Shown: positions 5,115 to 11,161 of the stretch, in pieces
Layout of the letters: every line of letters starts with the position of its first letter
Position numbering within the stretch: position 1 is the stretch's first letter
Source of the DNA: Parcubacteria group bacterium
Lineage (GTDB): Bacteria; Patescibacteriota; Minisyncoccia; Phycocordibacterales; Phycocordibacteraceae
Length of the DNA stretch: 14,601 nt
Assembly: GCA_028286505.1 (NCBI GenBank)
Contig: JAQBRK010000043.1
Span: 1 to 14,601 of the forward strand
Direction: 5' to 3'
Notes under the pieces: generated by a model
The model's database searches: none
What the model was told of the DNA's origin: nothing
The model's input: only the letters and a program-made list of their open reading frames with translations
Made by a program: the position numbers and the translations under genes

Positions 5115-6845
5115 TTAGTTACCGGCGGCGGTCCTGTCCGGCGGGACAGTGTAGTAGTTTATCAGGAAATGCGTTAAATCCATGAAAGGGTGGGTCAGGG
5201 TCTCGGATGCGTATTGAACGCCATGCGGCTGGCGCGTATAGAGCAAAATAACGTATTTCGGGTCATAGGCCGGGAAATAACCGAAGAAGGAGTGGAAGTA
5301 GAGTCCTTCCGCGTACTTTCCGCCGGGTCCCGCTATCTGTGCCGTTCCCGTTTTTGCCGCAACGCTCATGGTCGGGATTTTGAGGGTACCATTCGCGAGC
5401 TTCGTGTCCACGACCTTCACGAGCATGCGGGTCGTGTCCTCGACCGCGGCCGGAGTAAAGACCGGCTCAGGCTTGCCCCACGAGAGCGTCTTCGTCACAC
5501 CGTTCTCAAGACGTATGGCTTTCACCAAGTGCGGCGTGACGACGGCACCGTGGTTCGCGAGCGCACCGAGCGCCTTTATCATCTGCACCGGCGACTCCGC
5601 AATTCCCTGCCCGAAGGAGGCGGTGTCGTACTCGATGTCGCGCGGACTGTTCTTGATGTTCTGAATGTCACCGCGCACTTCGCTCGGAAGGTCGATGCCG
5701 GTCTCGGTACCGAAACCGAGCTTTTCGAAATAGGTGCGGAAACGTTCATGCCCGAGTTTGGTAGCGATGAACGCGGCACCGACGTTGAGCGATTGCGAGA
5801 GAATCTCCTGCATCGGCGTATTCGGTCCACGGGCTTTCAAATCGTAGTTGCAGAATGTACTTTTGTTCACCGTGGTACAGCCGGTGTCGTTGTACACCGA
5901 CGTTGGCGTTATCACGCCCGCATCAAGCCCCGCGGTCATGGTGAGCGGCTTCATGATGGAACCGAATTCGTACTGATGCTCGACGAGCGGATTACCGAAA
6001 TGAGCAGGGTCACCGTGCGTGAAGTCGTTCAAATCGAATGAGGGGTTGCTGTCCATCGCAATGATCTCTCCCGTCGACGGGTCCATGATGATGCCCCCCG
6101 TTTCCTGACTTGAATACTGCGCATTCGTGGCTGCGAGTATCTGGTCGAGTTTTTCCTGCACGATTGGATCGATGGTCGTTACCAAATCACCCTGTCTTGA
6201 AGCGCGCGCATCCACTACGACGTTATCGAGATTCGCGAAGAGTTCCGCGAAGAAATTTCCAAAGAGTCCTGCGGCATTCCTATCGAGCACGTCGTTATAG
6301 TAGCGCTCAAGTCCGAATCGTCCCGCGAGCGTATTGTCATTATCGAACGCGACGAATCCGATTGATTGCGCTGCCTCGGTACTGGCGGGATACGTGCGCC
6401 AGCGTTCGCGCGTCACCGATACCCCGCTTATCTTTGCAGCGTCGATAGCGGTTCCCGCTTCCTCCGGCACGCGCTTGGCGAGCACTTCATAGGGGTCGGT
6501 TGTCTTCGCGACCGAGGCATCGAACGCTGCCTTATCGACCGGGGTGATGGCGTTGAGGGCGGCGTAGGCGGTTTCCGGATTACCTATCTTTGACGGGTTT
6601 ATGGAAACGGTGAATCCGGTACCGAGCGCCGCAGCAGAAAGGAGCGTGCCGTCCTTGCGCGTGAAATAAATGCTGCCACGGTCGTAAAGTTCTTGGCTCG
6701 AACTTATGTATTGTCGGTCAGCGCGAAGCGAGAAGTCGCGACCGTGAACTATCTGTACGAAATAGAGACGGGTAACCAGCAGGAGCGCTACCAGGAAGAG
6801 TCCGCCGGATAGCAGTCGCAGCCGGAGACGAACTTCCCTTCTCAT
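5115..6845 (-). CDS. ftsI: Septal class B penicillin-binding protein (FtsI/PBP3-like transpeptidase)
   Basis: This 576-residue protein cross-links peptidoglycan at the septum. It has a basic N-terminus, a membrane helix (about 12-30), a dimerisation domain with DRGSIYFTRKDGTLLS (55-70), and a transpeptidase domain. The active-site motifs are complete: SIMK (296-299), SLN (352-354) and KTG (498-500). No PASTA domain follows. Its place directly after ftsL and before murF in the mraZ cluster, and the SxN motif, favour FtsI over PBP2, and a second class B PBP sits in the mre operon. The only two cysteines, C323 and C332, are nine residues apart between the SIMK and SLN motifs and may form a disulfide outside the membrane. 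It is 15 bases downstream of ftsL and one base upstream of murF. Confidence 0.9.
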   Translation of the reverse strand: MRREVRLRLRLLSGGLFLVALLLVTRLYFVQIVHGRDFSLRADRQYISSSQELYDRGSIYFTRKDGTLLSAAALGTGFTVSINPSKIGNPETAYAALNAITPVDKAAFDASVAKTTDPYEVLAKRVPEEAGTAIDAAKISGVSVTRERWRTYPASTEAAQSIGFVAFDNDNTLAGRFGLERYYNDVLDRNAAGLFGNFFAELFANLDNVVVDARASRQGDLVTTIDPIVQEKLDQILAATNAQYSSQETGGIIMDPSTGEIIAMDSNPSFDLNDFTHGDPAHFGNPLVEHQYEFGSIMKPLTMTAGLDAGVITPTSVYNDTGCTTVNKSTFCNYDLKARGPNTPMQEILSQSLNVGAAFIATKLGHERFRTYFEKLGFGTETGIDLPSEVRGDIQNIKNSPRDIEYDTASFGQGIAESPVQMIKALGALANHGAVVTPHLVKAIRLENGVTKTLSWGKPEPVFTPAAVEDTTRMLVKVVDTKLANGTLKIPTMSVAAKTGTAQIAGPGGKYAEGLYFHSFFGYFPAYDPKYVILLYTRQPHGVQYASETLTHPFMDLTHFLINYYTVPPDRTAAGN

Positions 6846-6860
6846 ACCGCGCTCCGCATA

Positions 6861-7190
6861 CTACCTGCCCGCGAACGAGAGGCCGGGAGCCTTAGCGACC
6901 GCGTACTCGACCACAACCGGAGCGACGAGTCCCGCGCTTGAAGGTGTGCTCGCGCTTCCTTTCGATATCGCGCTGTAGTAGGTGGTCTCGAGCTGCGCGA
7001 TGGCACCTTCGGTCGTGCGGGCTTCGGCCGCAAGCGAGGTTTGCATGGTCGCGTACGAAACCGTGATGATGACCAGCACCAAATACACGAAGAAAATACC
7101 TGCAGCAAGGAACGAGAGCATCGTTATGGTGCGATCAGGCATCGCGAGGGATGCACCTCGACTCTGACGCTTCTTCGCTTTGCTACGCAT
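6861..7190 (-). CDS. ftsL: FtsL-like division protein
   Basis: This is a 109-residue bitopic protein. It has a basic N-terminus (MRSKAKKRQSR), one strong membrane helix (about residues 23-46, MLSFLAAGIFFVYLVLVIIT...) and a short outer segment of about 60 residues. The first part of that segment (SLAAEARTTEGAIAQLETTYYS) has a weak heptad pattern like the FtsL coiled coil. Sequence similarity alone would not identify it; the call rests on size, topology and position between rsmH and ftsI, where ftsL sits in most dcw clusters. The start at 7190 overlaps the end of rsmH by eight bases; a longer reading from 7289 would run deep inside rsmH and is unlikely. FtsL would be expected to bridge FtsI with other divisome proteins. 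Confidence 0.65.
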   Translation of the reverse strand: MRSKAKKRQSRGASLAMPDRTITMLSFLAAGIFFVYLVLVIITVSYATMQTSLAAEARTTEGAIAQLETTYYSAISKGSASTPSSAGLVAPVVVEYAVAKAPGLSFAGR

Positions 7191-8136
7191 GTTGGTATTC
7201 GTTAGTTTCTTTGGTAATGCACACGCCCTCGCCGTTGCAGCGCTCGAACACGCGCAACTTCGCGCTACGCGAGCGAGGGTTAGCCGCAAGTTCCTCGGAC
7301 GACGGCACTATCGGCTTACGGGTTATGACGGTTCCCTGGCCCGCGTACGCGGCGTCCTTCATCGCGCTTTTTACGATGCGGTCCTCGATGCTATGGAAGG
7401 TTATGACGGCAATACGTCCGCCCTGGGTAAGGCGCTCCATAGCAGCGGCGAGTCCCTCGCGAAGTGCGCCGAGCTCGTCGTTGGTCGCAATGCGAAGCGC
7501 CTGGAAGGTCTTCGTAGCGGGATGCAGACGGCGATTCTGGTACCAACCGGGAGTACCGCGCTCCACCGCTTCTGCGAGCGCGAGCGTAGTGAAAATGCGG
7601 GCCTTCTTGCGAGTCTCCACGATGGAGCGCGCTATGCCGCGCGAGAAGCGCTCCTCGCCGAGCGTAAAGATGAGGTCGGCAAGTTCGTCTTCCGGCATCG
7701 AGTTCACGATGTCGGCGGCCGTGGTCTCGGCGGTCGCCGGGTCACCGTAGGTCATAAGAAGCGGCTCGTCTGCGCGGAAGGAAAAGCCGCGACCATTCGC
7801 AAGCTGGAAGCCGTTCCATCCAAGGTCGAAAAGGGCACGGTCGAGGCACGGGAGATTGAGGTCATCAAGAATGCGACCGAGATTGCGAAAATTGTCGTTT
7901 ATCAAATGCACCGTAGGGCCGCCGTTTCCCAGTTCGTTCACGACGTTCTGTGCCCGTTCTATGGATGCGCTGTCGGCATCAATGCCCACGAGCGTACCGG
8001 AGGCTCCGAGCGCTATAGCCATATCGCGGAAGTGGCCGGCAGCGCCGAGCGTCCCGTCGACGGCAACATCACCCGGACGAATACCCAGGGTCTCGACTGC
8101 TTCTTTCAGGAATACGGTATCGTGGCGCGGTTCCAT
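7183..8136 (-). CDS. rsmH: 16S rRNA (cytosine1402-N4)-methyltransferase RsmH
   Basis: RsmH (MraW) uses S-adenosylmethionine to methylate C1402 of 16S rRNA in the ribosomal P site. The 317 residues match the usual length. The SAM-binding loop is DGTLGAAGHF (27-36; usual DGTxGxGGHS), followed by VGIDADSASIERA (50-62). Further family blocks are FDLGWNGFQL (103-112; usual LDLGVSSxQL), MPEDELADLIFTLGEERFSRGIARSI (147-172), HPATKTFQALRIATNDEL (205-222), ITFHSIEDRIVK (245-256) and NPRSRSAKLRVFER (286-299). The WNG in place of VSS is a visible deviation in a conserved loop. It starts four bases after the mraZ stop and its end overlaps ftsL, so the cluster is one transcript. Confidence 0.93.
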   Translation of the reverse strand: MEPRHDTVFLKEAVETLGIRPGDVAVDGTLGAAGHFRDMAIALGASGTLVGIDADSASIERAQNVVNELGNGGPTVHLINDNFRNLGRILDDLNLPCLDRALFDLGWNGFQLANGRGFSFRADEPLLMTYGDPATAETTAADIVNSMPEDELADLIFTLGEERFSRGIARSIVETRKKARIFTTLALAEAVERGTPGWYQNRRLHPATKTFQALRIATNDELGALREGLAAAMERLTQGGRIAVITFHSIEDRIVKSAMKDAAYAGQGTVITRKPIVPSSEELAANPRSRSAKLRVFERCNGEGVCITKETNEYQHA

Positions 8137-8140
8137 ACTT

Positions 8141-8566
8141 TTATAGGGAGCCTAGACGCTCAGCGAATTCGTCCGCATCGCGCTCAATCGCCTTGGTGTA
8201 TACGGCCCACGCCTTTTCGTCCCATACCTCGACGCGGTCGTTCACGCCCGCAACCACGCTCTTTTCCTTGAGCGCGGCGAAGGAACGAAGGAAATCGGGA
8301 ATGAGAATGCGACCCGCACTGTCGACATCGGCTTCGACCGCACCTGCGAGCATGAGACGCGAGAGACCGCGTCCTGCCGCTCCGCCCGTGGAGTGCATAG
8401 CAATTCGTTCAGCTTGTTTTTTCCAGGCAGCTTTGGGATACACGAACAAACATCGGTCCAGTCCGCGCGTAACGACAACGCTCGTTCCGAGTTCCTTACG
8501 AAACTTTGCCGGAAGCGATATGCGGTTTTTGGTGTCGAACGTGTGACGGTATTCTCCGATGAACAT
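8141..8566 (-). CDS. mraZ: Transcriptional regulator MraZ
   Basis: MraZ is a DNA-binding protein of the AbrB-like fold that usually represses its own division-and-wall cluster. The 141 residues hold the expected tandem repeat: FDTKNRISLPAKFR (10-23) and VDSAGRILIPDFLR near residues 81-94, each a D-x-x-x-R-I-x-(I/L)-P motif. The start MFIGEYRHTFD at 8566 matches the family start; a longer frame exists upstream to 8758 but covers the promoter and operator and carries no family sequence. It is the first gene of mraZ-rsmH-ftsL-ftsI-murF. TGGGA direct repeats lie just upstream, consistent with autoregulation. No clear Shine-Dalgarno sequence precedes the ATG. Confidence 0.93.
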   Translation of the reverse strand: MFIGEYRHTFDTKNRISLPAKFRKELGTSVVVTRGLDRCLFVYPKAAWKKQAERIAMHSTGGAAGRGLSRLMLAGAVEADVDSAGRILIPDFLRSFAALKEKSVVAGVNDRVEVWDEKAWAVYTKAIERDADEFAERLGSL

Positions 8567-8617
8567 GATGTATAGGTAGGTAGTTTTTGGTCGGCCGAAA
8601 GAAGAAGAGAACGGCCT

Positions 8618-8663
8618 TCCCACTTCATCCCACTTATATGGAAGTATATGACACTTCACCCCA
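8618..8663 (-). promoter_or_regulatory. mraZ promoter and MraZ-type operator
   Basis: On the minus strand TGGGA-N5-TGGGA (8632-8628 and 8622-8618) gives two boxes at 10-base spacing, the pattern known for MraZ operators in Escherichia coli. TGGGG (8663-8659) and TGTCA (8653-8649) continue the 10-base phase upstream as weaker boxes. A -10 box TATACT (8648-8643) lies among them, with only a weak -35 region. The start site would be near 8636, so the strong boxes lie in the early transcribed region and binding should block transcription. Confidence 0.7.
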
Positions 8664-8675
8664 CCTTCAGAATGG

Positions 8676-8684
8676 TTATCCACA
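8676..8684 (+). promoter_or_regulatory. Perfect DnaA box between mraZ and the divergent small gene
   Basis: TTATCCACA matches the high-affinity DnaA box consensus TTATNCACA exactly. It lies just upstream of the mraZ -35 region and 18 bases upstream of the divergent TTGACA box. It is the only exact copy I noticed in the window. A single box does not make an origin; regulation of one or both promoters is the likelier role. Confidence 0.55.
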
Positions 8685-8701
8685 TACGCAATGGTCCCGC
8701 T

Positions 8702-8729
8702 TTGACACAAAAAGGGTGAAAGGTATAGT
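8702..8729 (+). promoter_or_regulatory. Strong promoter divergent from mraZ
   Basis: TTGACA (8702-8707), a 16-base spacer and TATAGT (8724-8729) form the best promoter in the window. Transcription should start near 8736, about three bases before the ATG at 8739, so the first mRNA is almost leaderless. Confidence 0.75.
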
Positions 8730-8738
8730 AGATGAGTA

Positions 8739-8831
8739 ATGACTCGAACGAACCTCAACGCCTGGATCCTCGCGATCTTCGTCTACGTCGGCCTTCTACG
8801 GCCGGTCGGGGTTTCGCTTGAGGTCTCCTAG
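8739..8831 (+). CDS. 30-residue single-pass membrane miniprotein
   Basis: From ATG 8739 to TAG 8829-8831 the frame encodes 30 residues: a short polar start (MTRTNLN), a hydrophobic stretch (AWILAIFVYVGLL) and a short tail (RPVGVSLEVS). This fits a small membrane peptide. It sits directly under the strongest promoter of the window, with a transcription start only about three bases before the ATG, and a 10-bp hairpin lies 25 bases after the stop. It diverges from the mraZ cluster, so it may share control with division genes. The alternative ATG at 8732 in another frame gives a very polar, arginine-rich peptide of 29 residues, which is less convincing. No family is recognised, and a non-coding transcript remains possible. 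Confidence 0.45.
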   Translation: MTRTNLNAWILAIFVYVGLLRPVGVSLEVS

Positions 8832-8855
8832 TTCGCAGAACTGAAGATTTGAAGC

Positions 8856-8887
8856 GAGAATCCCGACCAGAAATGGCCGGGATTCTC
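8856..8887 (+). terminator. Hairpin after the miniprotein gene
   Basis: GAGAATCCCG (8856-8865) pairs with CGGGATTCTC (8878-8887), with CC/GG inside and an A-C mismatch between. The tail CGTTGT is T-poor, so it may be a weak terminator or attenuator that lets transcription reach the 8946 gene, for which I see no separate promoter. Confidence 0.5.
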
Positions 8888-8945
8888 CGTTGTAGACCAA
8901 AAGATCTTTCACAGAGCACAAGCTCAGAACCAGGGAGAGAAGAAT

Positions 8946-9449
8946 ATGCGTATCAGTGCCACGGCGGTATTCAGCGCCAACCTTTCGGATAAGGCCGGTC
9001 TGCAGGTCCTGCATATCGCACAAACGAACGTGGGAAGAGAGGTGCAGTCGATCGGCGGCAACGAGAAACTTCGCCCAGGCGCGGTACCGCTCGTAACTAC
9101 CCCGCTCATTGATTTTCCGAGCAAGTACTTTCGATTCCTGCCGGAAGACTACGAATACGGGAGCAGGGTTCACCGCGAGCGCGACAAGCTTATGGAAAAA
9201 TACGATTGGCTACGGCCGGCGTCCGCTATTCTCTGCATCAATCCGCGACGGCTTGATCCGAATGAAATGGTCTTCAAAAACCTCGGTCGCCAACTGCACT
9301 ACAGTGGCATGATCCGAGCCTTCAACGACTTCTGCGGAGTTCCTGTTCGCCGCCTCGAACCGCTACCGTACCTGAGCGCGGAAGAAAAGAAGAACATGCG
9401 CATAAGTGCACGCCGCAAAGCGCGCCGAGACGAACATCGTCTCAACTAG
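8946..9449 (+). CDS. Unrecognised 167-residue basic protein
   Basis: I do not recognise this protein. GGGAG (8933-8937) lies eight bases before the ATG and supports this start. The 167 residues have no membrane helix. The N-terminal part (MRISATAVFSANLSDKAGLQVLHIAQ) looks like strand and helix. The centre is rich in aromatic and charged residues (FPSKYFRFLPEDYEYGSRV and KLMEKYDWLRPASAILCINP). The C-terminal tail from about residue 146 (EEKKNMRISARRKARRDEHR) is strongly basic and may bind nucleic acid. It has C97 and C130. An intrinsic terminator follows 18 bases after the stop. Transcription probably comes from the 8702-8729 promoter by read-through. Codon use resembles its neighbours, so there is no sign of recent transfer. 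Confidence 0.8.
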   Translation: MRISATAVFSANLSDKAGLQVLHIAQTNVGREVQSIGGNEKLRPGAVPLVTTPLIDFPSKYFRFLPEDYEYGSRVHRERDKLMEKYDWLRPASAILCINPRRLDPNEMVFKNLGRQLHYSGMIRAFNDFCGVPVRRLEPLPYLSAEEKKNMRISARRKARRDEHRLN

Positions 9450-9467
9450 TTGCAATCGAACAACGTC

Positions 9468-9497
9468 AAAGGGCGACCCTCATGGGCCGCCCTTTTT
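9468..9497 (+). terminator. Intrinsic terminator of the 8946-9449 gene
   Basis: AAAGGGCG (9468-9475) pairs with CGCCCTTT (9488-9495), with CCC/GGG inside around a TCAT loop and an A-C mismatch between, followed by TTTTT (9493-9497). It is the clearest intrinsic terminator in the window. Confidence 0.85.
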
Positions 9498-9516
9498 CCT
9501 GTTCGCACAAATTTCT

Positions 9517-9638
9517 CGGAAGGCTTGAAATTGCTCTGGACTAGGCGTGGCGAGCTCGAGCGAGGAGCCGTACAAGCGTACGGTGACGAGCGAGAGCGCT
9601 GCCGCAACAACGCAGACGGAGTAATTTCAAGCCTTTCG
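9517..9638 (+). ncRNA. Candidate structured RNA element closed by a 22-bp stem
   Basis: Bases 9517-9538 pair with 9617-9638 over 22 bp without a bulge. Three of the pairs are G-U on the + strand RNA (9519/9636, 9533/9622, 9537/9618) and would be C-A mismatches on the other strand, so the + strand is the one that folds. The 78-base interior holds CCGTAC-AAGC-GTACGG (hairpin near 9567-9582), a possible GCGT/ACGC pairing, and repeated GAGCGAG motifs. The right arm ends on the base before the greA stop codon. It follows the 9468-9497 terminator. A DNA cruciform or repeat element is the alternative; no Rfam family is claimed. Confidence 0.5.
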
Positions 9639-10109
9639 TTATGCGACCTTCTCGATAGAGTAAGTCTGCTTCCCGTTCGGAGTTTCAAAGGTGAACACCT
9701 CTCCCTTTTTCTTGCCCATGATAGCGGCGCCGAGCGGCGACACGTGGGAAAGCTTACGGGCGCGCATGTCGGCTTCCTCGGAACCGACGATGGTGTATTC
9801 GTGCGCGTCGCTGCTGCCCTCTTTCTTGATGATGACGTTCGAACCGAATCCGACGACATCTTTCTTCTTGCCGTCCGTCATGATGTGCGCACGCTTGACG
9901 AGCTCCTCGAGCTTGCGAATGCGCTCTTCGGTAGCCGCCTGTAGTTCACGTGCCTCCTGATATTCTGCATTTTCCGACAAATCCCCCAGGGAACGAGCGT
10001 ACTCGAGATTCTTAGCGATCTCGGTGCGACGCACGGTCTTAAGGTTCTCGAGCTCCGCGAGCATCTCATCGAACTTCTCCTGGCTCACGATCGTATCCTG
10101 GTCGGTCAT
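9639..10109 (-). CDS. greA: Transcription elongation factor GreA
   Basis: GreA enters the RNA polymerase secondary channel and stimulates cleavage of backtracked RNA. The 156 residues match the usual 158. The N-terminal coiled coil (about 8-75) has the tip motif LGDLSENAEYQEA (41-53), with D43 and E46 as the acidic pair that places Mg2+ in the active site. The C-terminal FKBP-like domain is marked by YTIVGSEEADMRARKLSHVSPLGAAIMGKKKGE, the usual VGxxEADxxxxxISxxSPxGxALxGxxxGD block. The start MTDQDTIVSQ at 10109 is chosen because it gives the family length and because a strong promoter lies 32 bases upstream; the longer frame to 10223 would run through that promoter. It is monocistronic. The structured element 9517-9638 lies directly past its stop on the opposite strand. 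Confidence 0.95.
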   Translation of the reverse strand: MTDQDTIVSQEKFDEMLAELENLKTVRRTEIAKNLEYARSLGDLSENAEYQEARELQAATEERIRKLEELVKRAHIMTDGKKKDVVGFGSNVIIKKEGSSDAHEYTIVGSEEADMRARKLSHVSPLGAAIMGKKKGEVFTFETPNGKQTYSIEKVA

Positions 10110-10140
10110 GTAAATCAGCGTTTTAAGTAAGCGTAGGTGT

Positions 10141-10168
10141 ATTGTACGGGAGGCCGCCTGCGCGTCAA
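10141..10168 (-). promoter_or_regulatory. greA promoter
   Basis: On the minus strand TTGACG (10168-10163), a 16-base spacer and TACAAT (10146-10141) form a good promoter. Transcription would start near 10134, giving a leader of about 25 bases with no clear Shine-Dalgarno sequence. Confidence 0.7.
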
Positions 10169-10177
10169 TCGGATACG

Positions 10178-10201
10178 AAAACGGGCTGCCGAAGCAGCCC
10201 G
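10178..10201 (-). terminator. UUCG-loop terminator of the 10210-10704 gene
   Basis: Read on the minus strand, CGGGCTGC-TTCG-GCAGCCCG (10201-10182) is followed by TTTTCG. The UUCG tetraloop and T-run make it a good intrinsic terminator. It ends ten bases upstream of the greA -35 box. Confidence 0.8.
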
Positions 10202-10209
10202 CCGTATTT

Positions 10210-10704
10210 CTATTTTCTCGCACGAGCTATTGCTGCAGCCAAAGAGGCCTGGGCTTCTTCGTCGCTCAAGCGCCCCTGATATTCACCCAGAGCTTTCCAT
10301 TGCCCTTTTGAATAGTCCGCTCGGTGACGATATCCTCTTTGATACGCATCGCGAACCGCATCTTCTTCGTGGAACGCCACCATGCCAAGCTTGAATGAGA
10401 CTGGCCACCAAGTGGTGGTGAAGAAGGAGGCAAGCTTTTCGGGATTATCCAGTACATCTCGCAGGGTTTGGAGCCTGTGGGCAACCTCCGTCGGAAAGCG
10501 AACACCGCGCGGTCCGTTGAAATAACGGACATGGTCACCGTCAAGTCGAGCGATAAGTTTGGAACCGCCGATCAGCTCCATGGACTGAGTACGCACGGTG
10601 TAGAGTGTAATGCTAACCGGTACATGATCGTAGACCCTCGACCCCGTATCTCTGGGATAGGCGTGACCCAGGTCTTTACTATATATGAAGGAAGGTACTG
10701 ACAT
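10210..10704 (-). CDS. Unrecognised 164-residue protein
   Basis: I do not recognise this protein. It has 164 residues and no clear signal peptide or membrane helix. The N-terminal half (VPVSITLYTVRTQSMELIGGSKLIARLDGDHVRYF) looks like several beta strands. Then come helices (PTEVAHRLQTLRDVLDNPEKLASFFTTTW), and the C-terminal part is charged (RDAYQRGYRHRADYSKGQWKALGEYQGRLSDEEAQASLAAAIARARK). WKALGEYQGRLSDEEAQASLAAA is amphipathic and could be an interaction helix. AGAGG about ten bases before the ATG at 10704 is a moderate ribosome site; an internal start at residue 42 (MELIGG) is possible. A terminator follows its stop. It diverges from the small membrane protein genes to its right and precedes greA, which has its own promoter. 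Confidence 0.7.
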   Translation of the reverse strand: MSVPSFIYSKDLGHAYPRDTGSRVYDHVPVSITLYTVRTQSMELIGGSKLIARLDGDHVRYFNGPRGVRFPTEVAHRLQTLRDVLDNPEKLASFFTTTWWPVSFKLGMVAFHEEDAVRDAYQRGYRHRADYSKGQWKALGEYQGRLSDEEAQASLAAAIARARK

Positions 10705-10752
10705 ATACGTCGCCTCTGCTTACGGCATCGCCTTCACCGAGGGCTCCCTACT

Positions 10753-10777
10753 CGCTCATGAACTGCCAGCATGAGCG
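10753..10777. repeat. 8-bp inverted repeat in the intergenic region
   Basis: CGCTCATG (10753-10760) and CATGAGCG (10770-10777) are perfect reverse complements around a nine-base loop. It lies between two divergent genes and lacks a T-run on either strand, so it may be an operator or a DNA/RNA hairpin rather than a terminator. Confidence 0.45.
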
Positions 10778-10839
10778 GTGTGTTATGTTCTGGCCAACAG
10801 AGTATCTATACGCCTGCGCCGACCCTTGGTCAATAATCC

Positions 10840-10868
10840 TTGACGCTACTCGCCGCGAGGCGTATCAC
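10840..10868 (+). promoter_or_regulatory. Promoter of the 10911-11048 gene
   Basis: TTGACG (10840-10845), a 17-base spacer and TATCAC (10863-10868) form a reasonable promoter. The start would be near 10875, giving a leader of about 36 bases that contains the Shine-Dalgarno sequence. Confidence 0.5.
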
Positions 10869-10910
10869 TTAGGAAGTTCCGTCAATTGAGAACGGACATG
10901 GGAGAGAAGC

Positions 10911-11048
10911 ATGGCTCGCGAAGACGTAGGAGAACCTTTCTACGGTAAGGGGGGAAAAACGCCCAAGTCGAGAATGTCGATATGGACGAAGATTGCGATT
11001 TTCATCCTGGTCCTCGGTGTTGTCGCTTTGCTGTCTCAGCTTGTCTAG
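10911..11048 (+). CDS. 45-residue tail-anchored membrane protein
   Basis: From ATG 10911 to TAG 11046-11048 the frame encodes 45 residues. The N-terminal half is polar and basic with glycines (MAREDVGEPFYGKGGKTPKS), and the C-terminal half is one membrane helix (about residues 26-44, TKIAIFILVLGVVALLSQLV) ending at the stop. This suggests an N-in, tail-anchored protein. GGGAG at 10900-10904 lies six bases before the ATG, a promoter lies upstream, and a 10-bp GNRA-loop terminator follows 20 bases after the stop, so the unit is complete. Its ten-base ribosome site GGGAGAGAAG is identical to that of the 8946 gene. I recognise no family, and no partner is evident apart from the membrane protein gene downstream. 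Confidence 0.75.
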   Translation: MAREDVGEPFYGKGGKTPKSRMSIWTKIAIFILVLGVVALLSQLV

Positions 11049-11068
11049 AGCTGGATGGTCACGGAAAG

Positions 11069-11100
11069 ACGGCGTCGCGCAAGCGACGCCGTTCTCTATT
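11069..11100 (+). terminator. Terminator of the 45-residue membrane protein gene
   Basis: ACGGCGTCGC (11069-11078) and GCGACGCCGT (11083-11092) form a perfect 10-bp stem around a GCAA tetraloop, followed by TCTCTATTTC. The tail is only moderately T-rich. Confidence 0.75.
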
Positions 11101-11161
11101 TCGTATTTTGCATAAATGGCATTGATACGGCAGACTGCCCTCAGCAACACAGGAGCACCTC

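Noticed and set aside
4448..5185. Long + strand frames opposite murF, ftsI, rsmH and mrdA
   Set aside because: They are shadows of highly biased codon use in the true genes: arginine/histidine-rich, without ribosome sites, and without any family sequence.
8676..8684. Replication origin at the DnaA box
   Set aside because: Only one box is present, with no DnaA-box cluster, no A/T-rich unwinding region and no dnaA or dnaN gene nearby.
8567..8758. N-terminal extension of mraZ
   Set aside because: The extension covers the -10 box, MraZ boxes and DnaA box, and the MFIGEY start at 8566 matches the family.
10685..10889. Two short + strand frames (29 codons from 10685 and 43 codons from 10758) between divergent genes
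   Set aside because: Neither has a Shine-Dalgarno sequence. The first overlaps the start of the minus-strand gene and the second spans the promoter at 10840-10868. Their lengths are within chance.
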